A stretch of DNA of 64,000 bases, taken from contig NZ_CP015401.2 in the NCBI RefSeq assembly GCF_001688725.2, positions 620,001-684,000 on the forward strand, in the 5' to 3' direction. The DNA comes from Bacteroides caecimuris (GTDB lineage: Bacteria > Bacteroidota > Bacteroidia > Bacteroidales > Bacteroidaceae). The position numbers were made by a program, and so were the translations under genes. Below are positions 34,431 through 42,599 of the stretch, piece by piece; position 1 is the first letter of the stretch; each line of letters opens with the position of its first letter. Below the pieces are notes generated by a model. It was not told where the DNA came from. It ran no database searches and saw nothing but the letters and a program-made list of their open reading frames with translations.

Positions 34431-36347
34431 ATGTATGTAAGTTTTTTGCTTCTCGGCGTTACTGTTATTTGCTGGGGAGTGTATTTCTACTCTGGAAATA
34501 GGATTATCACACGGAAAGTTTTAGCACATTATCAAAATGATTCATTGAAATTAGCGGCAGCAACATTCTTGTTGGATAATATAGATGACAAATTTGCTTA
34601 TTGTAAAGAGGATATTGAACGTTATGACACGATTTTTGCACTTTATGATGAATTAAATAAAAAAGGAGAAAATTCATCAGAACCAGAACTGGCAAAAAAA
34701 TGTTGGCATACCTTAATTCAAACTTATGGGAGAATGAAACCTTCACTATTTGAACGTGAATATGATAGGAAAACTTTATCTGCATCTTTTTTAATAGATA
34801 ATATTGATGTGGCTTTTGAAGCATGGCAAACAGCCCCTAATTTTATCACGCGTGATTTTAATCTATTCTGCAGATACGTGTTGCCTTATCGGGTTGGCAA
34901 TGAGCCAATAGAGCCGGAGCGAAGAAAACAATTCGAGGAATTGCGTTCTCTAAGAGATTCTATGTTTGACGAAAGTCGGATTATAAAAGATTTATATCAC
35001 GAATTTGTCAAAGTACGTAAATACCAAAATAGTAAGCAAATGTGGAATTATGCGATATCTTTAACTAAATCTCAATTAGAAAAAACTCGTAGAGGATCAT
35101 GTCGTCATTTTTGTGAGTATTATGTGGCAGCTTTACGTGCTTGTGGCATTCCTGCAACAATAGATTATGTTAATTGTTGGGGGAACAGAGCTGGTGGACA
35201 TGAATGGGTGGCAGTTCTAAAGGATAGTGGAGCATTTCTTGCTTTTGACGCATTAGATCGAAAGAAAATGAAATTGGCTTATAAACCAGCAAAAATTTAT
35301 CGGCAAACTTTTGAAACACAGGCTATTGATGGGAATGCGAGAAAATATGTTCCTGACTATATGCTAAATCCAAATCGCATGGATGTCTCACATCTTTATT
35401 TTAATACCTATGATGTGGAGATAAAGGGCAGTGATATGAAACAATATAAGAACTATCCATATGGGGTTATTTGTGTGTTTGATAATAAGAAATGGGTACC
35501 TGTTGATTTTGGTAAGGTGACTGATGGGGTATTTCATTTTCAAAATATGATAGGCGATGTATGTTATATGGCTGGTTTTTATGTTAATGGAACTTTTATT
35601 TCGGCTACAGAGCCGTTTGTTCTAACCAAAAGTGGTGAAGTAAAATTGATTCAATGTTACACAAAAAATCATGTAGATATGCGGTTGGTTCGTAAATACC
35701 CGAAATTCACACGCATTTCTTCTTTTAGGAAAGGACTATTGGGCTCTAAAATAGAAGTATCAGATGATAGAGAATTCTCTTCAGGCAGGACTTTAATAAC
35801 AATTGATGAATTAGGGAATGAAGATTTTTTTGATTCAACCGTAACAGTGAATAGACCATACAGGTATGTGCGATTAGTTTTTGATGAACAGAAAGAAGGT
35901 AATTTGGCTGAAATAGAATTTTATGGGAAGAAGAGAGGGACAAATGTTGAAGTTCTATTGACAGGTGGATTTAGCGGAGAACCAATAAAGCAAACTAAAA
36001 CAAATTGGACGATGGCTTTGGATCGGAGTTTCGATACTTATTTTAAGAAGAATAAGGGAGAAAAAGGTAATATTTGTTTAGATTTAGGAAAGGATAATTC
36101 ATATGAGATAACGCGCGTAAGATATGTTCCTCAAACAGATTCTAACTTTATAGTTCCGGGAAATCAATATCGTTTGGAATATTGGGACAATTCTTCTTGG
36201 AGATTTTTTGGAGAACAGATTGCTACCGATTTCAGTTTAAATTTTTCAAATGTACCTGCTGACCGATTATATATTTTACATAATCTAACCAATGGTGTAG
36301 AGGAGAGAATTTTTACTTATGAAGATGCTAAACAAGTGTGGTGGTAA
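34431..36347 (+). CDS. Membrane-anchored transglutaminase-like protein with C-terminal discoidin-like domains
   Basis: A 638-residue protein, AT-rich compared with neighbouring PUL genes. An N-terminal hydrophobic segment (about 1-20) anchors it; no lipobox is evident. A helical region is followed by a transglutaminase/cysteine-protease core with Cys in RRGSCRHFCEYY, AALRACGIPATIDYV, His in GGHEWVAV and Asp in FLAFDALD, so the Cys-His-Asp triad is present. The C-terminal half looks like beta-sandwich domains of the F5/8-type (RYVRLVFDEQKEGNLAEIEFYG). Three ATGs lie close together at 34427, 34431 and 34435; only 34431 is in frame. Substrate unknown. It could process glycopeptides or be a later insertion into the PUL. 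Confidence 0.75.
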   Translation: MYVSFLLLGVTVICWGVYFYSGNRIITRKVLAHYQNDSLKLAAATFLLDNIDDKFAYCKEDIERYDTIFALYDELNKKGENSSEPELAKKCWHTLIQTYGRMKPSLFEREYDRKTLSASFLIDNIDVAFEAWQTAPNFITRDFNLFCRYVLPYRVGNEPIEPERRKQFEELRSLRDSMFDESRIIKDLYHEFVKVRKYQNSKQMWNYAISLTKSQLEKTRRGSCRHFCEYYVAALRACGIPATIDYVNCWGNRAGGHEWVAVLKDSGAFLAFDALDRKKMKLAYKPAKIYRQTFETQAIDGNARKYVPDYMLNPNRMDVSHLYFNTYDVEIKGSDMKQYKNYPYGVICVFDNKKWVPVDFGKVTDGVFHFQNMIGDVCYMAGFYVNGTFISATEPFVLTKSGEVKLIQCYTKNHVDMRLVRKYPKFTRISSFRKGLLGSKIEVSDDREFSSGRTLITIDELGNEDFFDSTVTVNRPYRYVRLVFDEQKEGNLAEIEFYGKKRGTNVEVLLTGGFSGEPIKQTKTNWTMALDRSFDTYFKKNKGEKGNICLDLGKDNSYEITRVRYVPQTDSNFIVPGNQYRLEYWDNSSWRFFGEQIATDFSLNFSNVPADRLYILHNLTNGVEERIFTYEDAKQVWW

Positions 36348-36446
36348 GCTTTATCTGTTATTAAAAATGAATGTTTCTTGCGAATTTATTACCGATTTTA
36401 TTAAATCATTACGTTTAGAATGATCTTTCTTTAAAAAAACATATTT

Positions 36447-36479
36447 AAATGCGTATACATTGGCTGTGTATACGCATTT
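36447..36479. repeat. Hairpin repeat, left of the Rpn nuclease gene
   Basis: AAATGCGTATACA (36447-36459) and TGTATACGCATTT (36467-36479) are perfect arms with a 7-nt loop. A second, slightly degenerate copy lies at 37562-37586 on the other side of the gene. It may also terminate the gene ending at 36347. Confidence 0.75.
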
Positions 36480-36495
36480 CATTTTCATTCAATAT

Positions 36496-36526
36496 TTTGT
36501 GCAATAGTTTTCTTTTCGTATCTTTG
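36496..36526 (+). promoter_or_regulatory. Promoter of the Rpn nuclease gene
   Basis: TTTG (36496-36499), 19 bp, TATCTTTG (36519-36526): a near-perfect Bacteroides promoter. The predicted transcript begins about 15 bp before the ATG at 36549. Confidence 0.8.
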
Positions 36527-36548
36527 TTCTATTCAAAAACTTTAAGCC

Positions 36549-37439
36549 ATGGCAGATAAATTGCTAAAAGACAAATATATTAATCCATACACCGATTTTG
36601 GTTTCAAGGTGCTTTTCGGTACGGAGATGAACAAGGAGTTGCTTCTTAGCTTTGTAAATAGTCTCTTTAAGGGTAAGGAAATCATTCGTGATCTGACTTA
36701 TCTCAATACGGAGCATTTGGGCAATTCCGAGGTTGACAGGCGCGCAGTTTTCGATGTATATTGTGAGAATGAACAAGGTGAGAAAATCCTTATTGAGATG
36801 CAGCGCGGAGAACAACAGTTCTTCAAGGACAGAAGTTTGTACTATTCTACATTCCCTATCCGGGAACAGGGTGAGAAGGGCGAATGGGATTACCATTTGA
36901 AAGCGGTTTATGTGATCGGTGTCCTGAACTTCACCTTTGACCACAAAGATGAGGGCTATTTTCACCATGAGGTTCAGTTGATGGATATTCATACGAAGGA
37001 AGTTTTCTATGAGAAACTTACTTTTGTCTATTTAGAGATGCCCAAATTCAATAAAAGGGAGGAAGAACTTGATGGCATGTTTGAGAAATGGCTTTTTGTA
37101 TTACGTAACCTTTCCCGTCTGATGGAACGTCCCAAAGCATTACAGGAAAGGATATTTACCAAGTTGTTCGATGCTGCTGAAATCGCTAAATTTACTAAAG
37201 AGCAATATGAGGCTTATGAGGACAGCTTGAAGGTTTACCGGGATTGGCAGAGTACCATTGCCACTGCTGAACACAAAGGTGAGGAAAAGGGAATGGAGAA
37301 AGGCCTAAAGCAGGGGCGTGCTGAAGGTCGTGCTGAAGAAAGGATAGAGAATGCTCGTAATTTTAAAAAATTAGGGGTAGCAACTGATATCATCTCGCAA
37401 GCCACCGGGTTGTCTGCCGAGGAAATAGGCTCTCTTTAA
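36549..37439 (+). CDS. Rpn-family recombination-promoting nuclease / PD-(D/E)XK transposase-like protein
   Basis: A 296-residue cytoplasmic protein. It opens with the family signature INPYTDFGFKVLFGTE, then the nuclease core VFDVYCENEQGEKILIEMQ (Asp and Glu-x-Gln of the PD-(D/E)XK fold), RSLYYSTFPIREQ and a charged C-terminal tail (GEEKGMEKGLKQGRAEGRAE) followed by a short helical domain ending ATGLSAEEIGSL. Members cut DNA and promote RecA-independent recombination in E. coli; their natural role is unclear. It carries its own promoter and is flanked by copies of a GCGTATACA hairpin, which suggests a small mobile or amplified unit. Confidence 0.88.
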   Translation: MADKLLKDKYINPYTDFGFKVLFGTEMNKELLLSFVNSLFKGKEIIRDLTYLNTEHLGNSEVDRRAVFDVYCENEQGEKILIEMQRGEQQFFKDRSLYYSTFPIREQGEKGEWDYHLKAVYVIGVLNFTFDHKDEGYFHHEVQLMDIHTKEVFYEKLTFVYLEMPKFNKREEELDGMFEKWLFVLRNLSRLMERPKALQERIFTKLFDAAEIAKFTKEQYEAYEDSLKVYRDWQSTIATAEHKGEEKGMEKGLKQGRAEGRAEERIENARNFKKLGVATDIISQATGLSAEEIGSL

Positions 37440-37831
37440 CTATAGTCATATTTAATGCGTGTGTTATGTTGAATTTTGTTCAGTATAGCACACGTTTTTA
37501 TTTATCAGATCAAAATTTTACTCAATAATAGAAACTTTCATACCAACAGTACTATTGAACCGCATATACATTGACCGTGTATACGCATTTGTATACGGTT
37601 GAAATTTGTATTTCAATTTATAAATGTCGTCCTTTGTAACAACAAGAGCAATAAACTTTTAATAGATAAATATTCGTATAGTCGATTGGGACGGTAACGC
37701 TAATGTATCGGGCACCTCATCGTCTTCCACGCCATAAAGAAAGGGGTAGTCTTGACTTTTTCTTATACCACTGGCGTATAAATTGAGATTTATGCCTAAA
37801 TTTGTCTGTAGAAACCTAAAAGTAAGTCATC
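37440..37831. other. Intergenic region with second GCGTATACA-type hairpin
   Basis: No gene is seen. GCATATACA/TGTATACGC at 37562-37586 is a near copy of the hairpin at 36447-36479, with the same TTG-C-G loop pattern. A TAAATTTG match to the -7 consensus at 37797-37804 may be the promoter of the broken ATPase gene. Confidence 0.6.
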
Positions 37832-38867
37832 ATGAAAGCAATTCCCTATGGCATCTCCGATTTTCCGCGCATCCGTCGCGAGGATTATTACTATGTGGAC
37901 AAGACCCGATACATCGAATTGATGGAGCGCCAACCGCCCTATCTTTTCCTCATCCGTCCGCGCCGCTTCGGCAAGTCCTTGTTTCTCGCCATGCTTGAGA
38001 CATACTATAGCATCGACTATGCCGACTGCTTCGACGAGCTTTTCGGCAGCCTGTACCTCGGTCAACACCCCACCGGACGGCAGAATAAATATATGGTGCT
38101 CCGCTTCAACTTTTCCGAAATCAAGGCCAGACCTGAAGACTTGGAACAGAGTTTCAGTGAATATTGCTGCATGATGATGAAGGACTTCATCCTGAAATAT
38201 GAACACTTGCTGGGGCATAGAATTTGGGAGGTGGTCAGACGTGACGAGACAGACCCCGGACAGATGCTATCAGGGTGACACGGTGTTGCGCATCCCCAAC
38301 CTGACGGTGCGCGAGCAGCTGTATACCTACCTGACGGAAGCCTACCAACAGGCAGACCTGTTTGAAATAGACTTCTCCGTATTGTCCTCACTGGTGAAGG
38401 GAATGGCCTACCGTGGCGAGTGGGAGCCGGTTTTCCGCTTTTTTGCTCAGGAGCTGGAACGGCAAAGTGCCATCCGTGAATTTATCGACGGCGAGGCGCA
38501 CGTCAAGGGATTTCTGTTGGCTTACTTAGGATTGACGCAGGGCTACATCCTTCTTTCCGAATACGAATCTTCCAAAGGTTATGCGGACTTCTACATGATG
38601 CCCGATCTGGTACGCCAGCCAGACATAGTCTACAGCTATATCGTGGAGGTGAAGTATGCCCACCGTGACACCTCCGATGCCGACATCGCCTTGCTGAAAC
38701 GTGATGCGGCAGAACAGTTGCGCCGCTATGCCGACGATGGTAAGGTGGCTCGCACGAAAGGGAATACCCAGCTTGGATTGATTACGCTGGTGTTCAAGGG
38801 ATGGGAATTAGTGGCACTAGAGAAGCTGGCGTCTAGAGCGGATTGCGAAAATGAATCAGAAGCCTAA
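37832..38867 (+). pseudogene. AAA-ATPase-like / PD-(D/E)XK protein, broken by internal deletion
   Basis: The first frame (37832-38278) encodes the N-terminus of the AAA-ATPase-like family: GISDFPRIRREDYYYVDKT and the Walker A region RPRRFGKSLFLAML. The second frame (open from 38199, family homology from about 38270 to 38867) encodes the C-terminal nuclease-like half: VREQLYTYLTEAY, GRGYADFYMMPD-like GYADFYMMPDL and YIVEVKYA. Intact members are about 520 residues; here roughly 190-200 residues between the two parts are missing and the halves are in different frames. The junction lies near 38220-38275. Such proteins are very common in Bacteroides, often in multiple decayed copies. A functional product is unlikely. 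Confidence 0.82.
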
Positions 38868-38879
38868 ATGTAGCGTCTG

Positions 38880-39028
38880 ATTTTTTTTAAAATATTTATG
38901 TTTGAACATTTGGATGGGCATCTGCAGATGCTTCTTATTATAAGGAGAATATGACGCATGTGTAACCTTCAGATCTTCGCTTGCCTGTTGATCTTTATTT
39001 GTGCTAAAAGTTTCACTGGTTTCATCGT
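38880..39028. other. Intergenic region, nothing recognised
   Basis: The AT-rich stretch between the broken ATPase gene and the repeat array shows no coding potential or clear regulatory motif. Confidence 0.4.
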
Positions 39029-39150
39029 CGTGAAACTTTATTTCCATCGCGATGAAACTTTATTTTCATTGCGATGAAACTTTTTTCCCATTCCTATGGA
39101 ACTTTTTTTTCATTGTTATGAAGCTTTTATTCAATTCCTATGAAATATTT
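39029..39150. repeat. Tandem array of degenerate 22-bp units
   Basis: About five and a half consecutive units at 39029, 39051, 39073, 39095, 39117 and 39139, each close to GATGAAACTTTATTTTCATT plus two bases. Neighbouring units form small palindromes of the type TTTCAT-n4-ATGAAA. It lies just past the 3' end of the DUF6078-like gene. A related array of TGAAA/TTTCA palindromes lies at 52097-52243. Confidence 0.8.
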
Positions 39151-39181
39151 TCGAAGTACCTTTCCCGTCACAATTTGTGGC

Positions 39182-39634
39182 TTACCAATCATAATCTTCA
39201 ATGTATTCGTCGAAGTTAATCTTTGTCTTGATGCCGTGTTCCAGGAAAACGTTTGCGATTTGTTTCTGTTCTGATGGATGAAGTCGACGTTGTTTGTTGC
39301 GAATACGGTAGTACATGCTTTTCCCCATTAAAGATTTAAGGCTGTTTTGTATGGCCATAGCTTTTTTGTGCGGAACGTTGTCTAATATATGGCTGATGCC
39401 AAGTGCAAAGGTCGTGAGAGTGTATGCACTGAAATAGGAACATTCCTTCTCATTTCCCGCTACATGGTTGATGTTGATCGTTTCGTAGTGAGGAACACTT
39501 TGGGGCACAATCATCGCAGCCTGAAAACGGAGGCATTTGTTGCGGCGCGGGCATTTGGTGTGGTTGCAAAACAGATACATTTTAGGTATATCATCGTATG
39601 TAAGTGGCTTATTCATTGTTTTTATCATATTCAA
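39182..39634 (-). CDS. DUF6078-like small protein with N-terminal Cys cluster
   Basis: A 150-residue cytoplasmic protein; the start could also be the ATG ending at 39616. The N-terminus has a possible metal-binding Cys group (LFCNHTKCPRRNKCLRF). The C-terminal third resembles the recurring Bacteroides family that ends in a helix-rich, basic segment (SLKSLMGKSMYYRIRNKQRR) plus an acidic tail EDYDW. I recognise it only as a conserved uncharacterised Bacteroides family. It may be a regulator, given the basic helical part, but no function can be assigned. Confidence 0.65.
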   Translation of the reverse strand: MNMIKTMNKPLTYDDIPKMYLFCNHTKCPRRNKCLRFQAAMIVPQSVPHYETININHVAGNEKECSYFSAYTLTTFALGISHILDNVPHKKAMAIQNSLKSLMGKSMYYRIRNKQRRLHPSEQKQIANVFLEHGIKTKINFDEYIEDYDW

Positions 39635-39999
39635 CTTTTATATCAGACGAATTTGATACAAATATAAGGATTTATCTTGAAATACAGAATTTGCTCCACT
39701 TGTTCTTATTTTTTTAGATGACAACCTTTTTAGAATAAAGACATTCCACCTGCAAACTCCTTATTTATCGAAGAAACAGAGAAAAGTGAAGGAGATGGAA
39801 GAATTGACCATGTTATAGAGAAAAGCATTGAATTGTTCAAAACCGTACCGATTATGAACCAATGCAAATCATTGGTCAGTATATGGAAAAAATGACATAT
39901 ATATGGACAATAATCCTCATTTCGAAATAGTCTGCTATGTTTTTTGTATTCGTTGTTCCTTTTGGTTAGTTTTGCTTGTATAAATCTTAAAAAAAAACT
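39635..39999. other. Intergenic region upstream of the decayed HTCS
   Basis: 365 bp of AT-rich sequence with no convincing gene. The first 300 residues or so expected of the HTCS at 40000 are not recognisable here, so the 5' part of that gene appears lost rather than merely frameshifted. Confidence 0.5.
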
Positions 40000-41855
40000 A
40001 TGAAAAGATGTATCTTTGTAACCAGCAATCACAATAACCCCAACCATTATATGAAATATATAGATTATGAGCGCTATCATGTGGTGCGTGATGACCGGGG
40101 GATTGTGTGGATTTCAACTTATGGAAACGGACTTTTCACCTACGATATTCAGGAGGACCGGTTGGAACACTTTGTTTCGGAAGGAAAGAATGTGGGACCT
40201 ATCGGTTCAGATTTCCTGCTATGCTTGATGAAAGACAGAACGGGAGGGATATGGGTAAGCTCCGAATATTCCGGTTTGTCTCATATTTCCATTTCAAATA
40301 AAGGCATTACACATGTCTATCCGGAATCACCGGATGTCTTTGACCGTTCGAATACAATCCGGTTACTGACTAAAATGTCGAATGGAGATATATGGGCAGG
40401 AACCCGTAGAGGAGGATTGTATAATTATGATTCTCATCTGAAAACCAAGATAGATAATCATTATTTGCCCTATAATATTTATGCCATCTCAGAAGATAGT
40501 CGAGGGAATATATGGATGGGAACCCGGGGCGACGGACTAAAAATAGGAGATACGTGGTATAAACGGGATCCCTCTAATCTCTTTGCCTTGTCTCATTCTA
40601 ATATTTATTCCATTCTTCGTGATAAGAAAAATCGTATGTGGGTGGGAACATTTCCAACAACCATTCTTTCGAGAATTATTTCTTCTCATCTTATACATTA
40701 GGAAATGTGTATAGCGAGAACAGTGCGTGTATGGGGGCAGACGGTAAACTGATTTTTGGAACAAACTACGGATTGACGATTATTGACCCGAAGAAGATTC
40801 CAACAGAGAGATTGCTTTCTCCTATTGTTATCACAGGATTGTCCGTTAATGGAATTCAGGTGAAGCCTAATATGCCGGATTCTCCTTTGCAAGAATCTTT
40901 AGCTTATTCGGATAAAATTACATTGAAATATTTCCAGAATTCTTTTATGCTTGATTTTTCTACTCTCGATTATTCGGATAATGGACAAATCAAGTATATG
41001 TATTGGCTGGAAAACTATGACAAGGGATGGAATGTTCCGTCTTCGTTAAGTTTTGCTACTTATAAATATCTGGAGCCGGGCACTTACATCTTCCATGTGA
41101 AATATTGTGATGGTGCCGGTATTTGGAATGATACCGAAACAACCTTGGAGATTGTTATCGTGCCTCCGTTTTGGAAAACAAATTGGGCTATGCTCGGATA
41201 TTTCATCCTGATGTTGATAGCTTTGTACTTTACATATCGTATCATCCTTAATTTCAATAGGTTGCGCAACCGCATCAATGTTGAAAAACAACTGACAGAG
41301 TATAAACTGGTATTTTTCACCAATATCTCTCATGAATTCCGTACTCCGCTTACATTGATCCAAGGAGCATTGGAAAAAATGTACCGGACGGATGATATTC
41401 CACAAGCTTTATTGCATCCGTTGAAGGTCATGGATAAAAGTACACAGCGCATGTTGAGGCTGATAAATCAGTTGCTGGAGTTCAGAAAAATGCAGAATAA
41501 TAAGTTGGCTCTTTCTCTACAGGAAACTGATGTTGTTGCTTTCCTGTACGAAATATATTTAAGTTTCAGTGACGTAGCAGAACAGAAGAAGATGGATTTC
41601 CGCTTTTTATCGTCTGTGCCATCCTATAAAATGTTTATTGATAAAGGCAATTTGGATAAGGTGGTGTATAATTTACTTTCAAATGCTTTTAAGTATACTC
41701 CTTCGGGTGGGACAATTCTGTTTTCTGTGAATGTGGATGAGGTGAAGAAGTGTTTATACATTCAAGTAGCGGATACCGGAGTAGGTATTCCTAAAGAAAA
41801 GCAGGGAGAATTGTTTAAACGTTTCATGCAAAGTAGCTTCTCCGGGGTCACTTAA
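40000..41855 (+). pseudogene. Decayed hybrid two-component regulator (second HTCS)
   Basis: Two frames (40000-40701 and 40638-41855) are closely similar to the intact HTCS at 28024. The first matches propeller blades from YIDYERYHVVRDDRG to RMWVGTF. The second resumes at SFENYFFSSYTLGNVYSENSACM and continues through the Y_Y_Y domain, membrane helix, SHEFRTP kinase motif and DTGVGIP, stopping at FMQSSFSG. Missing are the N-terminal third, about 150 residues between blades (with a frame change near 40650), and everything after the middle of the ATPase domain, including receiver and DNA-binding domains. The 3' break coincides with the left edge of mobile-element sequence. No regulatory output is possible. 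Confidence 0.88.
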
Positions 41856-41857
41856 TC

Positions 41858-41894
41858 AAAACTCAATCACTTATATATCAAGCGGTTGAGTTTT
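41858..41894 (+). terminator. Terminator-like hairpin at the left edge of the mobile-element remnant
   Basis: AAAACTCAA (41858-41866) pairs with TTGAGTTTT (41886-41894) and is followed by T residues. It lies at the point where HTCS homology ends, so it was probably brought in with the inserted DNA. Confidence 0.6.
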
Positions 41895-41950
41895 TTCGTT
41901 ATAGGCATTTTGTCCACAAATTGTCCACCAAACTGAATCCTATGCGTCGG

Positions 41951-42011
41951 CGACATTCATTTTCTATCTTTTTGAATGTCGTTGGACTATGCTGAATGTC
42001 TGCGACATTCA
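41951..42011. repeat. Two adjacent GACATTCA/TGAATGTC hairpins
   Basis: CGACATTCA (41951-41959) pairs with TGAATGTCG (41973-41981), and TGAATGTC (41993-42000) with GACATTCA (42004-42011). The four copies of the octamer in alternating orientation resemble a protein-binding or recombination site near the element boundary. Function unknown. Confidence 0.55.
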
Positions 42012-42093
42012 ACCGCGCGAACAAGTGAACGCTATTGGATGTTTTAAGAATCGTGAGTTAATGTTGACTCCCGTTAAAATTCAGTTATAGCCA

Positions 42094-42240
42094 ATGAGCG
42101 CCGACACAACCCCACCTCCACGACATAAAGAGCTACTCGACGAGTGGATTTCCAAGAACTACGAAGAATACTGCGACTTTACCGACATGATGCACTCCGC
42201 TGACGGCGTAGGCAAGCGTTTGCATTGCCGAATTTTTTAG
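42094..42240 (+). CDS. Short ORF, probable remnant of a mobile-element gene
   Basis: 48 codons beginning MSADTTPPPRHKELLDEWIS. The first 35 residues or so look like a genuine protein start with balanced codon use and higher GC than the surroundings; the last ten (GVGKRLHCRIF) look like read-through into the neighbouring fragment. It overlaps the end of the opposing lipoprotein fragment. I do not recognise the family. Confidence 0.35.
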   Translation: MSADTTPPPRHKELLDEWISKNYEEYCDFTDMMHSADGVGKRLHCRIF

Positions 42241-42553
42241 GCAACCAAACGTGCTTATAGCCCATCTCTTCTATATTATTGAGGGCTATAATTGTATTTA
42301 CAACAGCAGTATCAGAATAAACATAAAAATCTCTATATGATAATACTTCTTCTATCTCTTTTGCCTTTTGGTAATCATCATATTGGGGAAATGCCGGAAA
42401 ATTAGCCTCCGAAAATGGGACTATCTCATATATTCCCACTTCATATTTAACATCATCTTTTGTTTGCGGTGATGCTTGTGTCTTTCCACATGCAACACAT
42501 GTCCATGCTGCAAATATGAACAAAATATGGATTGCAATTCGATTACTTTTCAT
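42179..42553 (-). CDS. Small lipoprotein, probably C-terminally truncated
   Basis: From the ATG ending at 42553 the protein has signal MKSNRIAIHILFIFAAWTC with a downstream VAC lipobox (Cys near 22), then a soluble part (VGIYEIVPFSEANFPAFPQY, DYQKAKEIEEVLSYRDFYVY). The final 15 residues (GNANACLRRQRSASCR) run antisense to the remnant ORF at 42094-42240 and look unnatural, so the gene was probably cut by recombination near 42230. Role unknown. Membrane lipoproteins of this size are common beside effector or immunity genes. Confidence 0.5.
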   Translation of the reverse strand: MKSNRIAIHILFIFAAWTCVACGKTQASPQTKDDVKYEVGIYEIVPFSEANFPAFPQYDDYQKAKEIEEVLSYRDFYVYSDTAVVNTIIALNNIEEMGYKHVWLPKKFGNANACLRRQRSASCR

Positions 42554-42599
42554 GTCTTGATTGATAATAAAATGCGGATAATGCAGGAAATGCAAGGGC

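Noticed and set aside
38880..39180. CRISPR array at the 22-bp repeats
   Set aside because: Units are directly adjacent without spacers and are degenerate; no cas genes in the window.
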